Of a DNA stretch of 64,000 bases, positions 33,633 to 43,775 are shown piece after piece (the first letter of the stretch is position 1; every line of letters starts with the position of its first letter). The notes below the pieces were generated by a model that worked only from the letters and a program-made list of their open reading frames with translations, did not search any database and was not told the DNA's origin. Source of the stretch: Zizania palustris (Eukaryota; Streptophyta; Magnoliopsida; Poales; Poaceae). The translations under genes were made by a program, and so were the position numbers. Location: contig JAAALK010000289.1 of assembly GCA_019279435.1 (NCBI GenBank), positions 90,489,023 to 90,553,022 on the forward strand. The letters run 5' to 3'.

Positions 33633-33916
33633 ATGATGATGGAATCAAATACGCAGTATTTACAGAAAAAAGTCTTCGTTTATTGGGAAAGAATCAATAT
33701 ACTTTTATTGTCGAATCGGGATTCACTAAGACAGAAATAAAGCATTGGGTCGAACTCTTCTTTGGTGTTAAGGTAGTAGCTGTGAATAGCCATCGACTAC
33801 CCGGAAAGGGTAGAAGAATGGGCCCTATTCTGGGGCATACAATGCATTACAGACGTATGATCATTACCCTTCAACCGGGTTATTCTATTCCACTTCTAGA
33901 TAGAGAAAAAAACTAA
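33633..33916 (+). pseudogene. rpl23: rpl23 relic between rbcL and psaI
   Basis: A second, non-functional copy of ribosomal protein L23 is a known feature of grass plastomes at this spot. The body is intact (FTKTEIKHWVELFFGVKVVA ... YSIPLLDREKN), but the start reads ATGATGGAATC where the functional gene as I recall it has one more G, so the initiator is out of frame. It is diagnostic of a grass source. Confidence 0.93.
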
Positions 33917-34565
33917 AGGAAAATGAATGAAAAAAGACAGACAGAGTTTGGAAGTTAGACCCCTTTATAAGAATCTCTTTCAAAAAAGAGGACATTTTGA
34001 AACGATTAACAGGCGTAATCGTGAGTCAACAAGTGACTCGAACTGCCTGTAAGAAAAGAGAATTGATTTTCAAAATGGTAGAACTGGATGAGGAAGTTTT
34101 CTATAACCCTGATGAGGAGGTAGTTTTAGTTTAAGACTCCGATCAAGCGCGAGAAGTCGTTCATTTCAGATTGGACCACTATAGAATCTGGACCCATCGT
34201 AGAGACGTTCAAAAGGATCCTGATGGTAAGAATCATACTTTCGCGGAACTCTAGGGCTATAGGCTTCAACGCGGTAGACGTTTTGTTCCGAATTTTTCCG
34301 GACCAAATCTTTGATCCAATGATACAATGAATTTTTTCTATTCACAAAGAAAAAAGATTCGGAATCGCAATGCTACTATACGCATCCGGAGGAGTATTCG
34401 GAATAATATTCTTATATAATCCATTTTTGCGCGGGGTCTTACTAACAGGACTTCGCTGCACGAGACAAGTAGTCGTCGAAAAGCTAACGTCACCCGGTAT
34501 TTTCATACCCTTTTGGGGTGGTATATCCCCTTACAAAGTCTAAGGGGTAGTATTAGATCTGTAGT
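33917..34565 (+). other. rbcL-psaI spacer, unassigned part
   Basis: Between the rpl23 and accD relics. Short open stretches exist (for example 34368-34542), but I recognise no gene. It may contain the 5' part of the accD relic. Confidence 0.5.
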
Positions 34566-34995
34566 TAGGTAAAAGAATTTGCCCTTTGATTGAGTATGCT
34601 ATTTTTCCTCCTTTACCGCGCATTATTGTATGCGCTTCCAGAGGAGCATGTATGCAGGGAGAAAATTACAGCTTAATAAAAAAGTTTCAACTTTATGGCA
34701 ATATCAATCAACTAAAAAGCCCTATGTATCAATCCTTACAACGGGTCGGATAAGAGTTTCGGTATGCTGGGGGATATCCTTATTTCAGAACCTGATATGC
34801 ATTTTGCGTTCGCGGGGTCCGGGAGTGGTTGAATAAGTATTGCATGTGGAAGGGAGTAGACGAAAATGATTTTGGATTTGAAATAGGCGCATTCGACTAA
34901 GTCGTACTGAGACCTTTTTTAAAGGATATTTTGAAAGAGGTATTTCATTTTCACAATCGCTCTCTTTTGAATCCAATTTCAAGTTCGATTAGAAG
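34566..34995 (+). pseudogene. accD: accD relic (acetyl-CoA carboxylase beta subunit)
   Basis: Grass plastids have lost functional accD but keep remnants here. Recognisable pieces across shifting frames are PLIEYAIFPPLPRIIVCASR (34583-34645), GARMQGG, YVSILTTG (about 34720-34745) and a C-terminal piece VVLRPFLKDILKEVFHFHN near 34900-34960. Multiple stops and frameshifts. The assignment rests on motif order recalled from the family. Confidence 0.75.
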
Positions 34996-35244
34996 GATAG
35001 AAAGGCCATGAGGATGGGAAAAGAAAAATGAAATCTTTTTAATTACTTCTCCTTTTTTGCAATTTTCTTATTATTTATCTAATCCATTCGATTCTTTTTT
35101 TTTTATAGAATACTTTATTTTTGCAAACTAAAAAATACAATAGTCAATATTCCTTATAATAGATATACTTAATTATATCATAAGAATCCTAAGATATTTT
35201 TCGAATAGATAGAAATAGTAAATTTGAATGGAGACACCTATTCT
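34996..35244. other. accD relic to psaI spacer
   Basis: AT-rich plastid intergenic DNA with a poly-T run; no gene seen. Confidence 0.7.
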
Positions 35245-35355
35245 ATGACGGATTTGAACTTCCCCTCTATTTTCGTGCCTTTAGTAGGCTTAGTATTTCC
35301 GGCAATTGCAATGGCTTCTTTATTTCTTTATGTGCAGAAAAAAAAGATTGTCTAG
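35245..35355 (+). CDS. psaI: Photosystem I subunit VIII, intact nuclear copy
   Basis: A 36-aa single-span membrane protein of photosystem I. The frame is complete: MTDLNFPSIFVPLVGLVF ... LYVQKKKIV, with the hydrophobic helix in the middle. Located between the accD relic and ycf4 as in grass plastomes. Confidence 0.95.
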   Translation: MTDLNFPSIFVPLVGLVFPAIAMASLFLYVQKKKIV

Positions 35356-35717
35356 AGCTGACAGGGCCGAATTTTCTCAATGTATTTCCACGCAGGATCA
35401 TAATACGGATCTTTTGTAGTGTAAGTAATATAATATGGTAGGTTATGTGGCTCTTTCTACACACAAATGAAAAACTGCTATGGATGCGGATATAGGCTAC
35501 GAGCATAAATGCATGCATATGCGGAGCCGGGTATAGCGAGTTTTATTTTAAGTGGATCAACAAATACTTTTTGAATAGAAAGTCAATGTATCTAACCAAT
35601 TATTTCACAGGAGTATTAGTTGCTGAAGGCAATTTCAGAATCAAAAAAGTAAAGTCAAAATCATTTAGCTTATTCTCTTAATTTCAATCGACCGCTGCTG
35701 GATTTAGTATATCTAAT
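35356..35717. other. Plastid psaI-ycf4 spacer, nuclear copy
   Basis: Intergenic plastid sequence with no gene seen. Confidence 0.7.
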
Positions 35718-36275
35718 ATGAATTGGCGATCAGAACACATATGGATAGAACTTCTAAAAGGTTCTCGAAAAAGAGGTAATTTTTTCTGGGCCTGTATTCT
35801 TTTTCTAGGTTCACTAGGATTCTTAGCGGTTGGGACTTCCAGTTATCTTGGTAAGAATATTATATCTGTACTTCCATCCCAACAAATACTTTTTTTTCCA
35901 CAGGGGGTCGTAATGTCTTTCTACGGAATCGCAGGCTTATTCATTAGCTCTTACTTGTGGTGCACCATTTTGTGGAATGTAGGCAGTGGTTATGACCGAT
36001 TCGATAGAAAAGAGGGAGTAGTGTGCATTTTTCGTTGGGGATTCCCTGGAATAAAACGTCGCGTCTTCCTTCGATTCCTTATGCGGGATATCCAATCAAT
36101 TAGAATTCAGGTTAAAGAGGGTCTTTTTCCTCGTCGTATCCTTTATATGGAAATCCGGGGCCAGGGGGCCATTCCCTTGAATCGTACTGATGAGAAGTTT
36201 TTTACTCCACGAGAAATTGAACAAAAAGCTGCCGAATTGGCCTACTTCTTGCGCGTACCAATGGAAGTATTTTGA
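35718..36275 (+). CDS. ycf4: Ycf4 photosystem I assembly factor, intact nuclear copy
   Basis: Ycf4 (pafII) is a thylakoid membrane assembly factor for photosystem I. The frame is complete at 185 aa, the usual grass length (MNWRSEHIWIELLKGSRKRG ... AYFLRVPMEVF), with two membrane spans near residues 22-42 and 62-84. No disruption. It precedes cemA on the same strand, as in plastids. Confidence 0.95.
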   Translation: MNWRSEHIWIELLKGSRKRGNFFWACILFLGSLGFLAVGTSSYLGKNIISVLPSQQILFFPQGVVMSFYGIAGLFISSYLWCTILWNVGSGYDRFDRKEGVVCIFRWGFPGIKRRVFLRFLMRDIQSIRIQVKEGLFPRRILYMEIRGQGAIPLNRTDEKFFTPREIEQKAAELAYFLRVPMEVF

Positions 36276-36715
36276 GTACCAATTGCATTTTTTTTGAAAT
36301 GAATTGAATGAAGAAGAATTGGAAGAATAAAAGTTTTCTCAACACGGGGGGGTCCCTTCGAAATTGCATTATTGTAAGGGGATTTTCGAGTATTTATCTA
36401 AAGGGGGGAACAAACGAAGATAAGAAAAAATTGCTTCTAATTTGCTTTGTCCAAGCGCGATATATGGCATAATATTCTTCCATTTTCATCCGAAAGGGCT
36501 TTTTTCTATTTCTCTATTCCACTCCATCTAGATCTAAGAAAGAACCCAATACAATGAAATTCTGCTAGTATACAAAAAAGAGGAATAGATACAAGGTCTC
36601 AAACCTTGTTATAGAATTTTTCCTTCAAAGAAAAAAAATATCATATAGGGTCAGCGAATGAACTAGAGTCAGCGAATAAAGCGGATTCATTAACAACTCA
36701 ATTTACAGATCAAAA
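36276..36715. other. Plastid ycf4-cemA spacer, nuclear copy
   Basis: AT-rich intergenic DNA with no gene seen. Confidence 0.7.
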
Positions 36716-36968
36716 ATGAAAAAAAAGAAAGCATTGCCTTCTTTCCTATATCTTGTATTTATCCTACTTTTGCCTTGGGGGGTCTCTTTCTCTTTTAACA
36801 AATGTCTGGAACTTTGGATTAAGAATTGGTGGAATACCGGGCAATCCGAAACTCTCTTAACTGCTATTCAAGAGAAAAGAGTTCTAGAAAGATTCATGAA
36901 ATTAGAAAACCTTTTTATCTTGGATGAAATGATAAAAGAGAAACCGAAGACACATGTACAAAAACCCC
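36716..36968 (+). pseudogene. cemA: cemA 5' part, interrupted by an LTR element
   Basis: CemA is a chloroplast inner-envelope protein linked to proton extrusion and CO2 uptake. The first 84 codons are open (MKKKKALPSFLYLVFILLLP ... KEKPKTHVQK), with the first membrane span at residues 8-27. The frame is cut at 36969 by the TGTTGGGGG start of an LTR element; the rest resumes at 43776. Confidence 0.95.
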
Positions 36969-37818
36969 TGTTGGGGGAATGGATTTCCCGTGAACAGGGG
37001 CCAAATGACGTCAGCCTCTGAAGGCCTTCGGTCTGGAGCCCAACACTGTCGAAGCCTGTATCTTCCCAAAGAAGCTGTTTCCAAGCCTCAAGGTTCATCG
37101 CGGAGCCTGTTAGAGCGAAGCCCCCAAGCCCGTCGAAGCCCTCCGGACTGAGGTCCCTCGGAGCCCTCCGGAGCGAAGCCCTCAAGATTGCTTGAAGATT
37201 GCCAGAAGCTGTCTTAGGCTAATTTCGAAGCTAACCTCCGGGCCTTGTCCAGAGTTAGTCTTCGAGCCTGTTCGGAGTCAACCTTCGAGTTCCCTTCGGA
37301 GCTCCCCAGAGCCAGCCTCCGGAGCCTGTCCGGCCAGTTCAAAGCCAAGTCTCCGAGACCTCAGTTCGGAGCCCAGTTCGGAGCCCAGTTCGGAGCCCAG
37401 TTCGGAGTATGCTTCGAAGCCCCCTTCGGAGTGTACTTTGAAGCCTCCCTCGCAGCCTCCGCCAGAAGAGCTCTGGCCCCTACTCCGAACCCAATAAATA
37501 TCTGCGTCTCTCTACAGTGTAGAGGCCATACCGGGGGCCCCTCCGCCCCTGGTATGTCGTTTAGCTAGTCAAAGTATGACGTTGTCTGACACGTTTGTAA
37601 AGCTGTAAAGCACTTTTGTACAGTAGCTAGCTCCTTTTTCCCTTTTTGCCCTTATAAGCCTAGGGCTTATAGAGGGCATTTTGATCTTTTCCTTAAGGCC
37701 TGCGTGCCTATAAAAGCAGGGCCAAGCCCTTGTAACAGGTACCTGCTCCAGGGCCATGAGACCCTGAAGTTCACTTCTCCACACCAAGGCATACATGGCC
37801 AAATCCACCACAAACTGG
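36969..37818 (+). repeat. 5' LTR, 3'-truncated
   Basis: Matches the 3' LTR from TGTTGGGGGAATGG through ...caaactgg, then diverges, so the last roughly 140 bp of the LTR are missing. It contains four tandem 12-bp copies of the ttcggagcccag type (about 37363-37410) where the 3' LTR has fewer. TATA-like cctataaaagc is at about 37708-37718. Confidence 0.88.
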
Positions 37819-38954
37819 CAAGGGGCTTCGGGTGCAGTTCGAAGGTCATCTTCGCCTTCCTCCACCCTTCGCCTTTCGGAGCTCACTCTCCGGCAAGGGG
37901 CTCTGCTCCACGTTTCGAAGGCTGTCAACGCCCCAGGGGCTACGAGGTATGTACAGTCCGAGGCCTTACATCGATGTACCAATCTGCAATTACATTAATA
38001 TAAATTCGAAGCCCTGCTTCGCCTTAAAGCCGAAGCCCTGCTTCGCCTTTAAATGCAAATTTTTGCTCCATCTTATTGAAAAACCGAAGCCATGCTTCGC
38101 CTTATCAAAAACACGAAGCTTTGCTTCGCCTTATTTAAAACTCGAAGCCTTGCTTCACTTTACAAAATTCGGAGTACCCCTCCGAAGGCTACACAGTGCC
38201 TCCAGGCCCGTAGCAGTGGGCTAGAAGGACTCCGGGCCACTGGCCCGATGCGTCCAAGGACTCCAGGTCATCGACCTGATGCATCCGGGATCCGAAGGCC
38301 ACCGGCTGGAGGTATCCCAGAGTACCGAGATCCGTTCTCAGTATTTAGAGTCGAAGGTGGCCCATAGTCGAAGGTGGCTCAACTATCACAGGTTCGGTGA
38401 ATCCACACCAAATATCCTTTTCACTACAGGACCAAGTTCAAGAAGCCTTGCTTTGCCATCTAAACACGCACCGAAGCCTCGCTTCGTGTGGCGTGATCTA
38501 AGCTAAAAACTAAGCATGTCGAAGTCATACTTCGCTTAAAATCTAAGTGCGTTTCGGAGCCTTGCTCACGCACATCCAAATCCCAGCATGCCGAAGCATG
38601 CTTCGCTTAATTTGGTTATGCTGAAGCCTTGCTTCGCACCAAGTTAACGCGTTCGAAGCCTAAAAGAGGCCTTAGCTCAATATATTCCAAACATCCGAAG
38701 CCGCCAAAAGGCGCACCCCTTCGCATTTTTTATAGCCCGCACCAGCAACGGCTAAGTCCCTAGCTTCCACGAGCAAAGGAGGGAAGCATGTATGCGAGGT
38801 GTGCGAATGTAATACGCAGTACGAGCGTGACAAGCTAAAACGTTCGAAGTCATCAGACAATGCGAAGCATGCAAACAAAGTACGCAAATACAATAAACTC
38901 CATTCATTGAATGATAATTGAGAAGTATGTTACAAATATGCTTCGAAAACAAAA
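37819..38954. repeat. Internal spacer with a palindromic gaagc...gcttcg motif array
   Basis: Between about 38005 and 38640 there are roughly ten short palindromes of the form cgaagc-cNtgc-ttcgc (for example cgaagccctgcttcgcc, ccgaagccatgcttcgcc), spaced 20-60 bp apart. Each could fold as a small hairpin. No gene is recognised. Confidence 0.75.
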
Positions 38955-40229
38955 CTACGAGTAGTCTGTGTCTAAGCCTAAGAAAAATCGAGTGCGAGGC
39001 CCCAACCCTCGCTTGCCTTTCTTTCGGCCAGGGCCCCCTCGGCTGGACGAAGCCTCGTCGGAGCCTGCTCTCCCGCGTACGGCTCGTCCAGTCTCCGAGG
39101 CCCACAGACCTCGTCTTCCACTTTGCAGGTCGCTCCAAGTCTGCGAGGTAGGCGGTGCCGTGTCAAAGGCAGAGAAGTCTAAAGCTTCGTCGCCTGCTAA
39201 GACTGTTCGCGAAGGAAGAAACGAAGAACTCTGAAGGGACTCCATCTTCACAATGGCTAACAGATCCTGAGCTACTTCGGAGATGGCTTCGCCGTTAGGC
39301 CCCCTCGAAAGCTTAAACCGAGGGGGGCCTTCGGACCTAGCTACTTCGAGGACTGCCCACAACTGTTGAAGTTCTTTAGAGTCCTCAAGCACTTCGAAGT
39401 CAACATTCGGAGGCTGAGCCTGGGCAGGTATAAAAAACCCCCGCATTCATATTAATAAGCTGATAAGTTTTTACAAGCCTGCAGCTAAATATTACAAGAA
39501 GCCTAAGGAGATCTACACCTTCGGAGACGGAGGTGTTGATGTCGAAGGCCGATTTGGCGCAGCAAGTGCCTTGGCTCGGCGAAGGCGGAGGGCCTTCTGA
39601 AGTTCGAGGACTGCTTCGCAGCCTTGTTCCTTCCAAGGCTCCTGTAGCCGCCGCCAGGCCCCGCGGACGTCTGTCGGAGGCGTCACCAAGTGTTGGCCCC
39701 CGAAGGCCACCAGGGTCGCGGAGGTTGCTGCCTCGAGGTGGTCGCACCCCACATCATGAAGCATCTGCAACACTCCTTGGCCCGCGACTCGGCCGACCAT
39801 CAAGGCGAAGCCCTTCAGCGACTGCTCCAACATTGAAGCTACTACCTTCAAGAACGCGGCGCGATCCCCAATTGAATCCTGGTCGCCGAAGTCCGGAGCT
39901 CGACATTCGGTCCCTATCTGCTCGAGGACTTCAGTTAGACTCTGAGTGGCTTCGCCAAGGTTATCCACGATGAAGTCTTCAAGCTTCTGAGTCCGTTGGC
40001 GGAGTGAAGAGTTCTCCTTTGCCTGCCGGGCCTCGGCGTCCTTCGCTGCCTTGAGCTCCGCGCGGAGCCGATCCAACTCCGAAGCCAAGGTTTCCTTAGC
40101 CTTGTCGGCCTCAGCCTTCGCTGCCTCAGCACCAGTCTTCGCCGCCTCTGCCTCAGCCCTCGCCGTCATGGCCTCGCCCCTCGCCGCGTCAGCTGAAGCT
40201 TCGGCCCGCCTTCGCTTCTCGGCTTCCAC
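38955..40229 (-). CDS. Antisense ORF, C-terminal coiled-coil exons
   Basis: Minus-strand frames 40229-39513 and 39446-38955. The first starts with a strong coiled coil (ASADAARGEAMTARAEAEAA ... SELDRLRAELKAAKDAEARQ) of about 90 residues, then a helical C-terminal region (RVAGQGVLQMLHDVGCDHLE). The second is a tail with VDFEVLEDSKELQQLWAVLE and ends near 38955. Together with the Transposase_28-like exon they would make a protein of roughly 900 residues. No function is known to me. Confidence 0.55.
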
Positions 40230-40360
40230 CGAGACTTCGCGTCAAAGGGCCTCCTTCTCCTCTGCCAGGCGCGTCATCCGCCTGTCCGCAGAAGTCGAAG
40301 CTGCTGCATTCAGTGCGAAGGCCTGGAAGGATTCAAGAAATCATAAGTGTTGATTGAAGA

Positions 40361-41404
40361 TTAAAGTATAACTCGCCGGCTGTATAGGACTTCGCTCACC
40401 CGCACAAGAGCCTCGTTCGCACTGATGAAGAGCTCCATGGGGTTCGTATGGCTGAGTTGAGCCACCAAGTCCCCTGCCTCCGCAGCTGCACAAGCCTCGC
40501 GGAAGCTATTGATCGCCACCTCCGTCACAGCACCCTTCGGCCGAAAGGGATGGACAATCTCCTCCGCCGTGACCACCTGAGCAGGCTTCGACAAAGCAGG
40601 GCCTAGGTCCACCACATCGACTTCTTCGTCGCTTTGGGGGTCCCCCTCGTCGTGGCCGCTGCCTCCGTCTTCTTCGGACGAGGAGCTGTCGGACTCCAAG
40701 CTGCTGCTGCTGCTGCTGCCGGAGGCTTCTGCTGGCTTCGCCGGGGTGGACCTCGCGCCGACGTCGTCCTCTGCAGGCTTCGCCGCGATGGGCTTCGCAC
40801 CGGCATCCCCTTCTGCAAAAAAGACCAAGTCAAGATCCGCACATTGAAGAGAAGCATGTTAGAAGGATTTACCTTCGTCAGAGATTTCTTCGAAGGAAGG
40901 AGGGTCAATGTGTGCCCCCCAGTCCCTTCGCTGCAAGGCTGGCGTGTCGGCCTTCGCGCCCAAAGTCGTCGCCGTCGAGGCCTCTGCCGCCTTCTTGGAG
41001 GCCGGAGTAGGAGCGTCGGCCTCCGCCGCCGAAGTCATCGCCGTCGGAGCCTTCGCTGCCTTCTTGGTAGCCGGAGCACTTGGGGGCTCCGCCGCTACCT
41101 CCTCTAGGGTAGAGACCTCGGTCACAGGGACCTCCGGTCGAGCCCTCGAAGTATCAGGCTCGTCATCATCCCCTCTCTTCCTCTTGGCACCAGCCGTCGA
41201 AGTTGCGAGGTGGGAGAAGTCCGGCAGGGCAAGGAACACCTCGTAGCCAAGCACGGTCCATACCCTGTTCCAATGCTCCCAAGACCGCACCGAAGCGAGG
41301 CGCTGGGCCTGCTCCTCTAGTGTCGGAGTCCCAACAACACACTCCGCCGCCGTGATGGCCTCCTCCGGAGTCCTCACTACAATATGGGCTTCATAAAAGT
41401 TCAA
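40361..41404 (-). CDS. Antisense ORF, middle exons (Ala/Glu-rich)
   Basis: Two minus-strand frames (41404-40859 and 40828-40361) continue the antisense gene. The first begins MNFYEAHIVVRTPEEAIT, then becomes rich in Ala, Glu, Lys and Pro (KRKRGDDDEPDTSRARPEVP, a possible nuclear localisation signal). The second has a serine run and an acidic block (SSSSSSLESDSSSSEEDG), then an ordered stretch FRPKGAVTEVAINSFREACA. They are probably joined by short introns; splice sites were not fixed. Confidence 0.55.
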
Positions 41405-42360
41405 GTCAGAGTGAAGTTTTGCGAAGTATGGAAGCAGAAAGATTTCGAAGTCTTACAGAAGCGCTCGAAGGCCAACTCGCTTAGTCCCCCTTGGACCGAA
41501 GCTTGGAAGAGCCCCTCCGGCCAAGAGCGCACGAGGGGGCTGAGCCGGAGGGTGATGAACTCCTCCGCGAGGTCCCTCATGCTCATCTTCGCCGCCACCC
41601 TCCGTAGAAGCGAGATCCTCGAGCGAAGGGTGTCCGGGCTGGTCTTCACCACCCCTTCGCGCCGATATAAGATGTGGGCATTGGTACTCCGAAGGGGAGA
41701 GTTCGCGCCGACGGAGGCGTAGAACCACTCTTGATCCCACTTCGAGTACCATTTGTTGTTAACAGCCCTCGCCGGGAAGGCATCTTGGAACTCCCTCCGA
41801 AGCTGGAAGTTAGCGCTGCCGAAGGCCAATGCCCTCTTGACGTGGTATGCTCCCTCCCTTGGCTTCGGCTGGTAGTTGGCATCATGGAGGGCGACGAAGA
41901 CATCGGCGCGGCCCTCGCATCCTTCGGCCCTCATGGCCCACTCAAAAACAGCAAGCCTCGCCACGGTGTTGGGCGAGAGTTGAGGAAGTTCAAGGTTGTA
42001 AGCCCTCAAGACTTCGCTCAGCATCCCCACTGCTGGCAGCCCGAGGCCGGCTTCGAAGAAAGCTTCAAACACGACCACTTCATCGGCCTGAGGCCTCGGC
42101 TCGGCCTCCGACTTCTTCGGGACTCTGAGTTGAATCTTCGCTGCGATCCTCCCTTCGCAGGCCCTTCGGACTGACTCCTCTGTGGAGATCGAGGCCCTCA
42201 TCTCCAGCGTCTGCTCGAATTTGTCGGAGGGCGTCCGAAGGTCCCTCAGCCCCAGCCGCCTCGGTGCAGGCTTCGCTGCCGCAGCCGCCGCCGCCTGCAG
42301 TTGGGTGGAGCTCGAGCTCGGGCCCAAGGCCAAGGACTTCGAAGTCGCCTTCTTTGGCAT
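41401..42360 (-). CDS. Antisense ORF, Transposase_28-like (putative gypsy-type transposon domain)
   Basis: A minus-strand frame of about 320 aa starting MPKKATSKSLALG at 42360 (an upstream in-frame Met at 42420 is possible). The core (AEPRPQADEVVVFEAFFEAG, LPAVGMLSEVLRAYNLELPQ, LSPNTVARLAVFEWAMRAEG, VNNKWYSKWDQEWFYA) has the look of the plant-only domain annotated as putative gypsy-type transposon protein (PF04195). Such antisense ORFs are known in Tat-lineage elements; their function is unknown. The frame is intact, with an alanine-rich N terminus. A TATA-like TATAAATAG lies at about 42499-42507 (minus strand), where a promoter for this ORF would sit. Confidence 0.7.
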   Translation of the reverse strand: MPKKATSKSLALGPSSSSTQLQAAAAAAAKPAPRRLGLRDLRTPSDKFEQTLEMRASISTEESVRRACEGRIAAKIQLRVPKKSEAEPRPQADEVVVFEAFFEAGLGLPAVGMLSEVLRAYNLELPQLSPNTVARLAVFEWAMRAEGCEGRADVFVALHDANYQPKPREGAYHVKRALAFGSANFQLRREFQDAFPARAVNNKWYSKWDQEWFYASVGANSPLRSTNAHILYRREGVVKTSPDTLRSRISLLRRVAAKMSMRDLAEEFITLRLSPLVRSWPEGLFQASVQGGLSELAFERFCKTSKSFCFHTSQNFTLT

Positions 42361-42799
42361 TTTGGTGGGACTTCGACGCGAGGGGCTAAAGCTAGCGAAG
42401 GGTGCTCCGCGCGAAGGCAAGGAGGAGAAGGGAGCGAAGGTTGAAAGGCAATGAGAAGAAAGCGAATGAGAGCGTGCCGAAGCCGTACGCGGTAAACCCC
42501 TATTTATAAGCGGTAAGAATTCCGACGGTCGTGGGCCGAACCCACTGTTTGGTGGGCCTCCAGCGAAGGCGAAGCGGCCCAGCGCAGGGCAACGGTAAAT
42601 TTTCTAGCCTTTGCGGAGCCGTTTGATCTCCCCGAGGTCATTCTGACAGCCGGCGCAGGCAGTTATTACCTGCGGTTTTTGAAGTCACCTTCGGTCCAAG
42701 CTCCGAAGGCATGTTTTCTCTGAAGTTGTAATTTCTAGGTCATTTGTCCCAAGGGCGCGCACACCCCTTCGTCTCGAAGGCCTGCATGCGAGGGGCTAC

Positions 42800-43775
42800 T
42801 GTTGGGGGAATGGATTTCCCGTGAACAGGGGCCAAATGACGTCAGCCTCTGACGGCCTTTGGCCCGGAGCCTAACACTGTCGAAGCCTGTATCTTCCCAA
42901 AGAAGCTGTTTCCAAGCCTCAAGGTTCACCGCGGAGCCTGTTAGGGTGAAGCCCCCGAGCCCATCGAAGCCCTCCGGAGCGAGGTCCCTCGGAGCCCTCC
43001 GGAGCGAAGCCCTCAAGATTCCTTTAAGATTGCCAGAAGCTGTCTCAGGCTAATTTCGAAGCTAACCTCCGGGCCTTGTCCGGAGTTAGTCTTCGAGCCT
43101 GTTTGGAGTCAACCTTCGAGTTCCCTTCGAAGCTCCCAGAGCCAGCCTCCGGACCCTGTTCGGCCAGTTCAAAGCCAAGTCTCCGAGACCTCAGTTCGGA
43201 GCCCAGTTCGGAGCCCAGTTCGGAGTATGCTTCGAAGCCCCTTCAGAGTGTACTTCGAAGCCTCCCTCGCAGCCTCCGCCAGAAGAGCTCTGGCCCCTAC
43301 TCCGAACCCAAGATATATCTACGTCTCGCTACAGTGTAGAGGCCATACTGGGGGACCCTCCGCCCCTGGTATGTCGTTTAGCTAGTCAAAGTATGACGTT
43401 GTCTGACACGTCTGTAAAGCTGTAAAGCTCTTTTGTACAATAGCTAGCTCATTTTTCCCTTTTTGCCCTTATAAGCCTAGGGCTTATAGAGGGCATTTTG
43501 GTCTTTTCCTTACGGCATGCGTGCCTATAAACGCAGGGCCAAGTCCTTGTAACAGGTACCTGCTCCAGGGCCATGAGACCCTGAAGTTCACTTCTCCACA
43601 CCAAGGCATACCATGCCAAATCCATCACAAACTGGACGTAGGGCTATTATCCCCTAGGGGAGGTCCGAACCAGTATAAATCTTGTCTCCCTATGATAGAA
43701 CCCTTCGAGGTTCATTTGACACTCCGTATACACATATACAAAACCTGTGCTGTAGCTAACAAAATTGCTACAACA
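42800..43775 (+). repeat. 3' LTR, complete (976 bp)
   Basis: Starts right after the polypurine tract and ends gctacaaca before cemA resumes. Divergence from the 5' LTR by eye is several percent, so this is not a very recent insertion. TATA-like cctataaacgc is at about 43525-43535. Confidence 0.9.

Larger units (their letters stand above)
36969..43775 (+). mobile_element. Non-autonomous gypsy-type LTR element with an antisense ORF
   Basis: About 6.8 kb inserted in cemA. LTR ends are TGTTGGGGG...GCTACAACA. The flanking 5-mers acccc (36964-36968) and accct (43776-43780) are a one-mismatch target duplication. The polypurine tract gcgaggggctac just before the 3' LTR at 42800 sets the orientation as plus. 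There is no gag, protease, reverse transcriptase or integrase; the only sizeable frames are antisense (38955-42360). The 5' LTR lacks its last roughly 140 bp and the primer site. LTR type and layout resemble non-autonomous partners of Tat/RIRE2 elements; that link is inference. Confidence 0.88.

Noticed and set aside
14544..36275. Intact plastid genes (rps4, ndhJ, ndhK, atpE, psaI, ycf4) as functional genes
   Set aside because: They lie in a nuclear insertion without transit peptides or nuclear promoters. I annotate the frames but presume them silent.
37363..37410. CRISPR-like direct repeats
   Set aside because: Contiguous 12-bp tandem copies without spacers inside an LTR of a eukaryotic element.
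38968..42454. Plus-strand frames opposite the antisense ORF
   Set aside because: They are complements of the alanine-rich minus-strand gene and show no gag or pol motif.
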